The notes: generated by a model from the letters alone, not told the origin. DNA of 30,865 nt from DASZGI01 sp035938995 (GCF_035938995.1 NZ_DASZGI010000202.1:1-30865); one strand, 5' to 3'; counted from the stretch's first letter, positions 21,836-29,609 are shown. Made by a program: numbers and translations.

Positions 21836-23383
21836 TCAGACGTAAAGCGCCTTCGACCGCCAGTCCGGCTCCGGCAGAGCCCTGCGGTCGGTCTTGCCGT
21901 TGGCCGTGATCGGCAGCTCGGTCAGCGAGACGAACCCGGCCGGGATCATGTGCTCGGGGACGCGCTCGCGCAGGTGCTCGCGCAGCGCCCGCTTGTCCAG
22001 CGTCTCGCCGTTCGGCACGATCCAGGCCACCAGCCGCCGGTCGCCGAGGTGGCTCTCCCGGATGCCGACCGCGGCGGTGCGCACCTGCGGGTGCTCGGCG
22101 AGCGCGTTCTCGATCTCGCCGGGTTCGATGCGGAAGCCGCGCAGCTTGAACTGGTCGTCGAGCCGGCCGAGGAACTCGACCACGCCGTCGGGGCGCCGCC
22201 GCGCCTGGTCCCCGCTGCGGTAGTACCGGCCGCCGTCCAGCGCCCCGCCCACGGCCGTGACGAACTTCTCCGCGGTCAGCTCCGGGCGCCGCCAGTAACC
22301 GCGGGAGACCCCGCCGCCGCCGATCCACAGCTCCCCGGCGGTACCGTCCGGCACCGGCTTGCCGTCCGGATCGACGATGCGCACGACGACGTTCTGCAGC
22401 TGACGACCGATCGGGACCGTGCCGTTCAGCTCCTCGTCCGGGGCGATGCGGTGGCAGCAGGCGAAGGTCGTGGTCTCGGTCGGGCCATAGCCGTTGACGA
22501 TCTGCAGGCCGGGGGCCGCTTCGCGCAGTTCCCGGATGTGCGGCACGGACAGCACGTCGCCGCCGGCCAGGACGGTGTGCAGACCGGCGAGCGCCTCCGG
22601 GTCGGCGTCGATCTGCCGGTGGAAGAGCGCGGCGGTGAGCCAGAGGACGGTGATCCCCTTCTCCCGCAGCAGCTCGCCCAGCTCCTCCGACTGGACCTGG
22701 CCGGGAGGTGCCAGCACCAGGCGGGCGCCGTTGAGCAGCGCGCCCCAGATCTCGAAGGTGGCCGCGTCGAAGGCGACCGGTGCCAGCTGCAGGATCCGGT
22801 CCCGCGCGGCCAGCTCGACGTAGTTGGGCTCGGTCACCAGGTTGGTGATGTTGCGGTGCTCGACCACGACGGCCTTGGGCCGGCCGGTCGAGCCTGAGGT
22901 GTACATGAGATAGGCGATGTCGTCGGCCGCGGCCAACGGAAGCGGGGGCTGCGCGGCCGCCGACGCCGCGTCCGCGCCGACCGCAGGCTGCGGCGCGACA
23001 TGCGCGGTGGCCAGTCCATGCGCGGCGAAGCGCTCGACCACGCCCGGCTCGCACACGGCCAGGACGGGCTCGGCGTCCGCGATCATGTCGGACATCCGGC
23101 GCTCCGGCTCGGCGACGTCGATCGGCAGATAGGCGGCGCCCGCCTTGAGCACCCCGAGCAGTGCCGCGATCAGCCGCGGCGAGCGGTCGAGGCAGACCGC
23201 GACCCGGTCGCCGCGCACCACCCCGTGCCGGTCGAGCAGCAGCCGCGCCAGCTCGTCCGACCACGCGTCGAGCTCGGCGTACGTGAGCCGGTCGGAACCG
23301 GCTTCGAGGGCAACTGCGTCGGGGGTCCGTACCACCTGACGCCGGAACAGGTCGGTCACCGAAGTCGGGCCCGTCGGGCTCAT
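21836..23383 (-). CDS. Stand-alone NRPS adenylation domain, valine-type code
   Basis: The 515-residue enzyme contains core motifs A1 to A10: LTYAELD, LKAGAAYLPID, YTSGSTGRPKAVVVEH, FDAATFEIWG, NGYGPTET, GELWIGGGGVSRGY, YRSGDQARRRPDG, GRLDDQFKLRGFRIEPGEIE, VPEHMIP and NGKTDRRALP. By hand alignment to GrsA-PheA, the ten specificity positions are Asp206, Ala207, Phe210, Trp248, Leu272, Gly274, Gly298, Thr306, Phe307 and Lys497. This spells DAFWLGGTFK, one conservative change from the textbook L-valine code DAFWIGGTFK. It should activate valine or a close analogue as the AMP ester and load a separate carrier. No condensation or carrier domain is fused. AAGGAGG lies 7 bases before the ATG. A 23-bp hairpin upstream separates it from the epoxide-hydrolase-like gene. 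Confidence 0.94.
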   Translation of the reverse strand: MSPTGPTSVTDLFRRQVVRTPDAVALEAGSDRLTYAELDAWSDELARLLLDRHGVVRGDRVAVCLDRSPRLIAALLGVLKAGAAYLPIDVAEPERRMSDMIADAEPVLAVCEPGVVERFAAHGLATAHVAPQPAVGADAASAAAQPPLPLAAADDIAYLMYTSGSTGRPKAVVVEHRNITNLVTEPNYVELAARDRILQLAPVAFDAATFEIWGALLNGARLVLAPPGQVQSEELGELLREKGITVLWLTAALFHRQIDADPEALAGLHTVLAGGDVLSVPHIRELREAAPGLQIVNGYGPTETTTFACCHRIAPDEELNGTVPIGRQLQNVVVRIVDPDGKPVPDGTAGELWIGGGGVSRGYWRRPELTAEKFVTAVGGALDGGRYYRSGDQARRRPDGVVEFLGRLDDQFKLRGFRIEPGEIENALAEHPQVRTAAVGIRESHLGDRRLVAWIVPNGETLDKRALREHLRERVPEHMIPAGFVSLTELPITANGKTDRRALPEPDWRSKALYV

Positions 23384-23474
23384 CGCCGCGCCTCCTTCCC
23401 TCCCGCGCCGGGCGGCGGCGGGTTCGGGCAGCAGATTCCAGCAGCAGGTTCGGGCCAGCCGCTAGAAGCCGGGT

Positions 23475-23525
23475 AGACCGCGCGCGCCGCGCGGACCGGA
23501 CCGGTCCGCGCGGCGCGCGCGGTCT
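23475..23525. terminator. Perfect 23-bp hairpin between EH-like and A-domain genes
   Basis: A 23-base arm (23475-23497, AGACCGCGCG...CGGACC) is exactly complementary to 23503-23525, with a GGACC centre. No T-tract follows. It lies 15 bases past the stop of the minus-strand EH-like gene and 92 bp before the A-domain start. It should stop or attenuate read-through, giving the A domain its own promoter. Confidence 0.75.
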
Positions 23526-23540
23526 GCGTCGCCGGACGGG

Positions 23541-24686
23541 CTACCGCAGCGGGCGGAAGAAGTCGCGGAGGTCGGCGACCAGCACGTCCGGTGCCTCGCG
23601 CGCGGCGTAGTGCCCGCCGCAGTCGTAGACCTTCCAGTGCACGATGTTCGCGTGGTCGCGCTCGGCGAACGGCCGCATCGACCGGAAGTCGTTGGCGAAG
23701 TTGGCCAGGCCGGTGGGCGTGGTGGTCGGCTCCTTCGGGTGCTCGCTGTGCGCGTCCTCGTAGTACAGCTGGGCGGCCGAGCCGGCGGTGTCGGTGAGCC
23801 AGTAGAGCATCACGTTGGTCAGGATGTAGTCGGGGTCCACCGGGTCGCCCGCGGGCCGCGGGCCGTCCCAGTTGTTGAACAGCTCGGCGTTCCAGGCCAG
23901 CTGGCCCACCGGGGAGTCGGCGAGGGCGTGTGCGAGGGTGTGCGGCCGGGTGGACATGATCTGGTTGAAGCCCATCCGCTCCGTGGCGAAGTGCTGGAGG
24001 AACGCCAGCGCCTCGCGGTCCTGCTCGCTGAGCCGGGCGAACTCCTCCGGGTTTCCCGAGGGGAACGAGAAGAGCTGCGTCACGTGCACGCCGACCACGT
24101 TCGCGGGGTCCTGCCGGCCGACCTCGGGCGAGATGTACGAGCCGGCGCCGCCGCCGTGCGCGCCGTAGCGCTCGTAGCCGAGGCCGTGCATGAGCTCCAC
24201 CCAGGCGCCCGCCACGCGGTGCCGGTTCCAGCCCGCTTCGCGCAGCGGCGCGGAGAAGGCGAAGCCCGGGATCGACGGGATCACCAGGTCGAAGGCGTCG
24301 GCCGGGTCCCCGCCGTGGCTGCGCGGGTCCGTCAGCGGGCCGATGACGTCCAGGAACTCCGCCACGGAGCCCGGCCAGTCGTGCGTCACCACCAGCGGCA
24401 GCGCGCCCGGTTCCGGCGAGCGCACGTGCACGAAGTGCACCGGCTGCCCGTCGATCGCGGTGATGAAGTGCGGATACTCGTTGAGCAGTGCTTCCTGCTT
24501 GTGCCAGTCGTACCCGGACCGCCAGTATTCGGCGAGTTCTCTGAGGTACCCGGAGGCTAGGCCGTACCGCCAGCCCCCGCCGAGCGTGTCTTGCGCCCAG
24601 CGGGTGCGGGCGAGCCGGTCGCGCAGGTCGTCGAGGTCGCCCTGCGGGATGTCGATGCGGAAGGGTTCTATCGCGGAAAGAGTCAC
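23541..24686 (-). CDS. Epoxide-hydrolase-like protein lacking the nucleophile Asp
   Basis: This 381-residue paralogue of the protein at 15607 keeps the EHN segment (PFRIDIPQGDLDDLRDRL), the fold, LYYED and the late His359 (GGHYAAREAP). The nucleophile elbow reads AHGGGAGSYI instead of AHGTDWGSF: the expected Asp is Gly180 and the Trp is Ala181. The oxyanion motif is HDWPGS instead of HGWPGS. The frame is intact with normal codon use, so this is not decay. It should be unable to form the alkyl-enzyme ester and may bind, cyclise or act by another mechanism. GTG 24686 overlaps the only GGAGG, while TATGTT lies 6 bases upstream, as in leaderless mRNAs. It follows the P450-SDR pair on the same strand after an 88-bp AT-richer gap. 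Confidence 0.9.
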   Translation of the reverse strand: MTLSAIEPFRIDIPQGDLDDLRDRLARTRWAQDTLGGGWRYGLASGYLRELAEYWRSGYDWHKQEALLNEYPHFITAIDGQPVHFVHVRSPEPGALPLVVTHDWPGSVAEFLDVIGPLTDPRSHGGDPADAFDLVIPSIPGFAFSAPLREAGWNRHRVAGAWVELMHGLGYERYGAHGGGAGSYISPEVGRQDPANVVGVHVTQLFSFPSGNPEEFARLSEQDREALAFLQHFATERMGFNQIMSTRPHTLAHALADSPVGQLAWNAELFNNWDGPRPAGDPVDPDYILTNVMLYWLTDTAGSAAQLYYEDAHSEHPKEPTTTPTGLANFANDFRSMRPFAERDHANIVHWKVYDCGGHYAAREAPDVLVADLRDFFRPLR

Positions 24687-24692
24687 CCCTCC

Positions 24693-24698
24693 AACATA
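24693..24698 (-). promoter_or_regulatory. Possible leaderless-transcript -10 box
   Basis: TATGTT on the minus strand ends 6 bases before GTG 24686. This is the spacing that puts the transcription start on the start codon itself, a frequent arrangement in actinomycetes. The GGAGG at 24688-24692 is too close to serve as a ribosome site. No good -35 box is seen. Confidence 0.35.
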
Positions 24699-24774
24699 GG
24701 CAAGTAAAAGCCGTTCCGCGCCTTTTTCACTAATTAGGGGAATTCGTTCGGGTCTTGACAGCGGCGGGCCGCGC

Positions 24775-25566
24775 TCAGACCTGCTTGCCGCGAACCATTT
24801 CCGCGCCGCCGTCCATGGCGATGATCTGACCGGTCACGTAGGCGCTGGACGGCTCGACGAACCGGGTGATCCACAGCGTGACGTCCTCGGGCACCCCGGT
24901 CATGCCGAGCGGCACGCCGTGCGCCACCTGCGCGAAGAACCCGTCGACCTGCTCCGGGGTCATGCCGCTCGACTCGAACACCTCGGTGCGCACCCAGCCG
25001 GGCGCCACGGCGTTGACCCGGATCCCCTTCGGCGCCAGCTCGAGCGCCCAGGTGCGGGTGAGGCTGCTGAGCGCCGCCTTGCTCGCCGCGTAGACCGAGA
25101 CCTGCGGGGTCGGGTTGTGCCCGGCCGGGCTGGTGACGAACACGATGTTGCCGCCCGGCGAGCGCATCAGCGGCAGCAGCTTGGGCGTGAGCACGACCGC
25201 GCCCATCACGTTGACGTCGAACAGTTCGCGCGCCGCGGCCGGGTCGATCTCCTGCACGGGTGCGATGAAGTGGATGCCCGCGTTGTGCACCAGCACGTCG
25301 AGGACGCCGCCGTGCTCGGCGACCGCCCGCGCGACCGCGTCAGCCCCGGCATCGGTGGTCACGTCGGCGGGCACCGCGACGATGGCGGGGTGCAGCGCGG
25401 CCGTCTCCTCCAGCCGCTCCCGCCGGCGCCCGGTGATGATGACCGTCGAGGCGCCCTGCTTGGCGAAGGTCAGGGCGGTGACCCGGCCGATGCCGGTGCC
25501 GCCGCCGGTGATCACGACCACCTGGTTCGCGAAGGGCTGCCCGTTCCCCTCGGTCATGCCTGCCAT
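24775..25566 (-). CDS. Short-chain dehydrogenase/reductase (SDR)
   Basis: The 263-residue classical SDR has the cofactor motif ITGGGTGIG (19-27), NAG in VLVHNAG and the catalytic Ser146, Tyr159 and Lys163 (VTSPAGH, VYAASKAAL). It ends with the usual YVTGQIIAMDGGAEM. Arg47-Arg49 after the second strand (ITGRRRERL) suggest NADP(H) preference. It interconverts an alcohol and a ketone, probably on the product of the P450 encoded just upstream. AAGGAG (25572-25577) lies 5 bases before the ATG. Only 19 bp separate it from the P450 stop, so they are co-transcribed. Confidence 0.93.
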   Translation of the reverse strand: MAGMTEGNGQPFANQVVVITGGGTGIGRVTALTFAKQGASTVIITGRRRERLEETAALHPAIVAVPADVTTDAGADAVARAVAEHGGVLDVLVHNAGIHFIAPVQEIDPAAARELFDVNVMGAVVLTPKLLPLMRSPGGNIVFVTSPAGHNPTPQVSVYAASKAALSSLTRTWALELAPKGIRVNAVAPGWVRTEVFESSGMTPEQVDGFFAQVAHGVPLGMTGVPEDVTLWITRFVEPSSAYVTGQIIAMDGGAEMVRGKQV

Positions 25567-25585
25567 GTCTGCTCCTTTTCGCGGG

Positions 25586-26845
25586 TTATCGGCCTGTCGG
25601 GTTGAGGCTGACGGGGAGCGCCACGAGGTTGTGGTTCACGTCGCCGATCCGCCACTCCAGCTCGTCGGCCGCCACGGCCAGTGCCGCGGCGGGGTAACGG
25701 CGGGTCAGCTCCTTGAGGGCGACCGCCAGTTCGACCCGGGCGAGCGGCGCGCCGAGGCAGCGGTGCACGCCGTGGCCGAACGCCAGGTGCGGGTTGTCGG
25801 CGCGGGCGAAGTCCAGCCGGTCGGGTTCGGCGAAGACCTCGGCGTCGCGATTGGCCGAGGCGAAGGCCAGGAACACCGCGTCACCGGCGGGGATGGTCAC
25901 CCCGGCGACGGCGACGTCTTCCAGGGCGATGCGCGGCATGCCCGAGGTGTCGTTCCCGCTGATGTTGACGGTGCGCAGCAGCTCCTCGAGGGCGACCGGG
26001 ATCTCCTGTGGACTGTCGGCCAGGCGCCGCCACTGCCCGGGATGGTGGGCGAGCAGGGTGAGCACGATGTTGCCGAGCTGTCCGGCCGAGGAGTCGAAGC
26101 CGCCGCCCAGCAGCGTGAAGCCGAGGCCGACCAGTTCGCCGAAGTCGAGCCGGTCCTCGCCGTGACGCGCCGCGGCCAGCGCGGAGAGCACGTCGTCGGC
26201 GGGCTCGGCCAGCTTGGCCCCCACCAGCCCGGCCATGTATGCGCCGAGCTGCTCGCGGCCCTCGACCGCCTGCTCCTCGGGTCCTGACACGTCCGCGAAC
26301 ATGCGCACCCAGGCGTGGAAGTTCTCCCGGTCGGCCTCCGGCACGCCCAACAGCTCGCAGATGACGGCCATAGCCAGCGGGGCCGCGAAGCGGGAGACCA
26401 GGTCGACCGGCTCGTCGCCGGGGCCTGACGCGTCGATCGCGTCCAGCAGCCGGCTGGCCAGTTCGCGCACGCGCGGTCGCATGCCCTCGATCCGCTCCGC
26501 GGAGAAGGCCTGCTCGGCGAGGACGCGCAGACGGGTGTGCTGCGGCGGGTCGAGCGAGATGATCATCCCGGGCGGGGCCTGGAACAGCCCGGCGAACTTC
26601 GGCGCGTCCGGCTCGTAGCTGGCCGCCCGGCTGAAGCGCGGATCGTTCAGCACCGTCCGGATGTCCCGGTGCCGGGTGATCAGCCAAGCGTGGCCGCCGC
26701 CGGTCCACTCCACCCGTGCGACCGGCTGCTCCTCGCGCAGACGGGCGAAGAGAGGGGCAGGCCCGCGGTAACTGGAGCCGGGGAACGGGAACTGAGGCAA
26801 CTGCCGCGCGGCTGCCGGAGCGGGCGAGACAGAGGGAGCTGACAC
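25586..26845 (-). CDS. Cytochrome P450 (CYP107-like), paralogue 1
   Basis: The 419-residue soluble P450 has the haem loop FGHGVHRCLG with Cys363 as iron ligand, the ExxR pair Glu288/Arg291 (LEELLR) and an I-helix reading LLGGGFDSSAGQL. There Asp251-Ser252 replace the usual Asp/Glu-Thr pair used for oxygen activation. Gly replaces the usual Ala before it. GTG 26845 is selected because GGAGGCC (26851-26857) lies just upstream; an open extension to 27040 has no signal. It heads a P450-SDR(-EH-like) minus-strand operon and is divergent from a second P450 that shares its N-terminal block FPFPGSSYRGP. Substrate unknown; a carrier-bound amino acid or polyketide is possible from context. Confidence 0.94.
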   Translation of the reverse strand: MSAPSVSPAPAAARQLPQFPFPGSSYRGPAPLFARLREEQPVARVEWTGGGHAWLITRHRDIRTVLNDPRFSRAASYEPDAPKFAGLFQAPPGMIISLDPPQHTRLRVLAEQAFSAERIEGMRPRVRELASRLLDAIDASGPGDEPVDLVSRFAAPLAMAVICELLGVPEADRENFHAWVRMFADVSGPEEQAVEGREQLGAYMAGLVGAKLAEPADDVLSALAAARHGEDRLDFGELVGLGFTLLGGGFDSSAGQLGNIVLTLLAHHPGQWRRLADSPQEIPVALEELLRTVNISGNDTSGMPRIALEDVAVAGVTIPAGDAVFLAFASANRDAEVFAEPDRLDFARADNPHLAFGHGVHRCLGAPLARVELAVALKELTRRYPAAALAVAADELEWRIGDVNHNLVALPVSLNPTGR

Positions 26846-27041
26846 GGCTGGGCCTCCGGTCGTCGGTGCAATACCTCGCCGCACGGTAGGGCTGGCGTCT
26901 CGAAGCGGGGTGGAAGCCCGGTGAACGCGGCGCACATCGAATGCGCGCCGAGTGCGCACGAGCCTGCGGCGACCGGGCTTCGAGCCGCGCTGCTTACGCT
27001 CCGGCCGACGCTGCACGGCCTGACCATCCGGAGGTGCCATC
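26846..27041. promoter_or_regulatory. Divergent promoter region of the two P450 genes
   Basis: These 196 bp serve both P450 genes. They contain GCGCA-N7-TGCGC (26930-26946), the palindrome GTGCGCAC (26952-26959) and a wide inverted repeat GAAGCCCGGT (26913-26922)/ACCGGGCTTC (26972-26981). Any could be a regulator site; no clear -35/-10 pair was recognised. Confidence 0.4.
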
Positions 27042-28271
27042 TTGTCTGCCCAAGCGACCGAAGCGGCGACGGACGTCTATCCCTTCCCCGGCTCGTCGTA
27101 TCGGGGCCCCTCCGAGCGTTACGCGCAACTGCGCGGCGAGTGCCCGGTGTTGAAGGTCCCGACCGAGGGCGGGGCGGACGCGTGGGTCGTCACCCGCTAC
27201 GAGGACGTACGCGCGCTATCGGCCGACCCGCGGCTCAGCCGCGCCGCCGCCTGCCGGCCGGACACACCCCGGATCGGCGGCACCATGTACACCACCCCCG
27301 AGATGATTATCTCGATGGACGAGCCCGAGCACGGGCGGCTGCGCAAGCTGGTGATGAAGGCGTTCACCACGCGCCGGGTGGAACTGATGCGCCCGCGCGT
27401 GCAGGCAGTCTCCGACGAGCTGATCGACGCGATGGTCGCGTCGGGCTCCCCGGTCGACCTGGTGCCCGCTTTGGCTCTGCCGTTGCCGCTGACCGTCATC
27501 GGCGAGCTGCTCGGCGTGCCGTCGAAGGACCTCGAGTCCTTTGAGCGCAACGCGCGCGCCTTCGCCACGGTCGACGACCGCGCCGGCGGCGAGGAGTCGC
27601 TGGCCGGCCTCGCCAAGCTGAGCGAGTACATCGTCGGCCTGATCGCGGACAAGCGGGCCAACCCGACCGACGACATGCTCTCCGAGCTGATCGGGGCCCG
27701 CGACAACGACGACCGGCTCAGCGAGCCGGAGCTGGTGACCTTCGGCTTCACGCTGATCGGCGCCGGATTCGACACCACCGCGAACCAGCTGGCCAACTCG
27801 GTGCTCGCGCTGATCCACGACCACCCGGACAAGTGGCGCTGGCTGAGCGAGGACCCCTCCCGCATCCCGACCGCCGTCGAGGAGCTGCTGCGGCACGTCA
27901 ACCTGTTCGCCACCGACACCACGGGCTTCCCGCGGGTGGCGATCGCGGACATCGAGGTCGCCGGGGCGACCATCAAGGCGGGCGACCCGGTGGTGCTGGC
28001 GCTGACCTCGGCCAACCGGGACCCGGAGGTGTTCGAGGACCCCGACACCCTCGACCTGACCCGCCAGCACAACCCGCACATCTCCTTCGGGCACGGCATC
28101 CACCACTGCCTGGGCATGCAGCTGGGCCGGATGGAGATGCAGATCGCCCTGGACGGGCTGGTGCGCAGGTTCCCGGATCTGCGCCTGGCGGTCCCGGCCG
28201 GGGAACTGCCGTGGCACGTGGGCGAGATCAACCACACCCTGACGAGTCTGCCGGTCGCCTGGGGCGACTGA
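27042..28271 (+). CDS. Cytochrome P450 (CYP107-like), paralogue 2
   Basis: The 409-residue P450 carries FGHGIHHCLGMQLGR with haem ligand Cys356, Glu281/Arg284 in VEELLRHV, and a canonical I-helix LIGAGFDTTANQL (Asp244-Thr245). It is clearly related to the divergent P450 along its whole length, starting with YPFPGSSYRGP. TTG 27042 is the likely start: GGAGG (27030-27034) lies 7 bases upstream and no ATG/GTG precedes the conserved N-terminus. The pair may oxidise successive positions of one scaffold. Redox partners (ferredoxin, reductase) are not in the window. The gene ends before a 19-bp terminator shared with the flavin monooxygenase gene. Confidence 0.94.
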   Translation: MSAQATEAATDVYPFPGSSYRGPSERYAQLRGECPVLKVPTEGGADAWVVTRYEDVRALSADPRLSRAAACRPDTPRIGGTMYTTPEMIISMDEPEHGRLRKLVMKAFTTRRVELMRPRVQAVSDELIDAMVASGSPVDLVPALALPLPLTVIGELLGVPSKDLESFERNARAFATVDDRAGGEESLAGLAKLSEYIVGLIADKRANPTDDMLSELIGARDNDDRLSEPELVTFGFTLIGAGFDTTANQLANSVLALIHDHPDKWRWLSEDPSRIPTAVEELLRHVNLFATDTTGFPRVAIADIEVAGATIKAGDPVVLALTSANRDPEVFEDPDTLDLTRQHNPHISFGHGIHHCLGMQLGRMEMQIALDGLVRRFPDLRLAVPAGELPWHVGEINHTLTSLPVAWGD

Positions 28272-28361
28272 CCGAATCAGACAGCGCACACACGCCGCTC
28301 GGCTGGGTCGCCCCCGGCCGGGCGGCGCTCTGCCGCGCTCAGTGCCAAAAGCCTGCGAAAC

Positions 28362-28405
28362 GACTCAGGCCTCTGCTCCCACGCTGGGGAGCAGAGGCCT
28401 GAGTC
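28362..28405. terminator. 19-bp bidirectional terminator
   Basis: GACTCAGGCCTCTGCTCCC (28362-28380) pairs perfectly with 28387-28405 around a 6-base loop. It separates the convergent P450 (+) and flavin monooxygenase (-) genes. Confidence 0.8.
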
Positions 28406-28436
28406 TTAGAGTCGCGGCCGGCAGGGGCCCGCCGCC

Positions 28437-29609
28437 TCACTCGCCGAACAGCACCGGCGGGTAGGTCCGCACTGCCGCGGTCTCGTAGCGCAGCGCCACG
28501 TGGCTGGTCATCCCGATCACGTCGCGCCAGAAGCGCTGCAGCGCGGCCGACTCGCTCAGCCCGCTGGTGCCCGCCGCGCGGACCAGCCCGTGGGCCGCGT
28601 CCGAGCACTGCTCGGCCGCGAAGGTCACGTTGCGCTCGTTGCGGGCCATCAGCGCCGGGGTGAACGCGGCCGCGTCGAGCACCTGCGCGTTCTGCTCGAT
28701 CAGGTGGCGCGAGACGTCGATCCGGCCGGAGGAGCGCACCAGTTCGAGGTCGATCGACGGGGTGCACCGCTTGGTCCCGAGCGCGGCCAGCGCCGCCTTC
28801 AGCGCCCCGCTCGCCGCGCCCACGGCCGGAGCGCCGAACGTCAGGCCGCCGACCGCCTGGAACGGAACCGTGTGACAGAGTGCCGCGGACGCCTCATTGG
28901 CGCCGGTGATCATGTGCGCACGCGGGAACGAGAGGTGCGAGGGCACGAACGCGCCTGCGACGACGACGCTGTGGCTGCCGGTGGCGCGCATGCCGACGCT
29001 GTCCCAGGTCGGGTCGATCTCGAACGCACCGCGCGGCAGGGCGAAGAACCGCAACTCGGGAGCGGAGTCCGGGGTCGGCGCCTCCTCGGCCACCGGCGCG
29101 CACAGCAGCGCCCAGTCGGCGAACTCGACCCCGCTGACGTACAACCACGTCCCCGTCAGCCGGTAACCCCCGCCGGGCACGGGCTGCGCCGCGCCGGTCG
29201 GGACGAGCCCCGCCACGACGAACGCGTCCGCGCCGCTGGGCCCGCCCCACAACTCGGCGTGACCGTCCGAGGGCAGGTGCGCGGCGAACCGGGACGAATA
29301 AGCACTCAGCGACGCCACCCACGCGGTCGCGGCGCACACCTCGCCGAGCGTGAGGACCGCCCGGGTCACCTCGCCGAAGCTTCCCTCGACCCCGCCGAAG
29401 GGTGCCGGGGCGAAGTGCCGGGCGAAGCCCGCCGCCCGTAGACCGTCCACCACTTCGGAGGCGAGGCTGTGCGTCGCGTCGGCCTCGTCGGCGTACCGGG
29501 CGGCGGTCGGGGCGAGCGCCGCGGCGGCCTCCTCCAGCCCGGACGCGGCCTGGACGGCGGTCGGCGGGGATCCGACCGGCCGCGATTCGAGTCGTGTGCC
29601 TGCGGACAT
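28437..29609 (-). CDS. Acyl-CoA-dehydrogenase-fold flavin monooxygenase (group D)
   Basis: This 390-residue protein has the three-part acyl-CoA-dehydrogenase fold: N-terminal helices with LRAAGFARHFAPAPFGG, a middle beta-domain with YRLTGTWLYVSGVEFADWALL and GMRATGSHSVVV, and C-terminal helices. It lacks the catalytic Glu context of true dehydrogenases and ends with LQRFWRDVIGMTSHVAL. The 'RFWRD...H' block marks two-component FADH2/FMNH2-dependent monooxygenases such as HsaA, ActVA-ORF5/NcnH-type hydroxylases and the KijD3/DnmZ nitrososynthases. It would hydroxylate carbon or nitrogen using reduced flavin supplied by a separate reductase, which is not in the window. GGAGG (29621-29625) lies 11 bases before the ATG. 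It is divergent from DoxX across 215 bp. Confidence 0.9.
   Translation of the reverse strand: MSAGTRLESRPVGSPPTAVQAASGLEEAAAALAPTAARYADEADATHSLASEVVDGLRAAGFARHFAPAPFGGVEGSFGEVTRAVLTLGEVCAATAWVASLSAYSSRFAAHLPSDGHAELWGGPSGADAFVVAGLVPTGAAQPVPGGGYRLTGTWLYVSGVEFADWALLCAPVAEEAPTPDSAPELRFFALPRGAFEIDPTWDSVGMRATGSHSVVVAGAFVPSHLSFPRAHMITGANEASAALCHTVPFQAVGGLTFGAPAVGAASGALKAALAALGTKRCTPSIDLELVRSSGRIDVSRHLIEQNAQVLDAAAFTPALMARNERNVTFAAEQCSDAAHGLVRAAGTSGLSESAALQRFWRDVIGMTSHVALRYETAAVRTYPPVLFGE

Noticed and set aside
23541..24686. Pseudogene status for the epoxide-hydrolase-like gene
   Set aside because: No frameshift or internal stop, normal codon use and conserved other residues; the nucleophile change looks selected rather than decayed.
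15607..24686. Enediyne cluster, from two EH-fold proteins plus A domain and PCP
   Set aside because: No enediyne PKS cassette or other diagnostic enediyne gene is in the window, and EHN-type hydrolases are widespread.
24755..24760. Perfect TTGACA on the plus strand
   Set aside because: No -10 box at 16-19 bases and no plus-strand gene downstream; it points into the antisense of the SDR gene.
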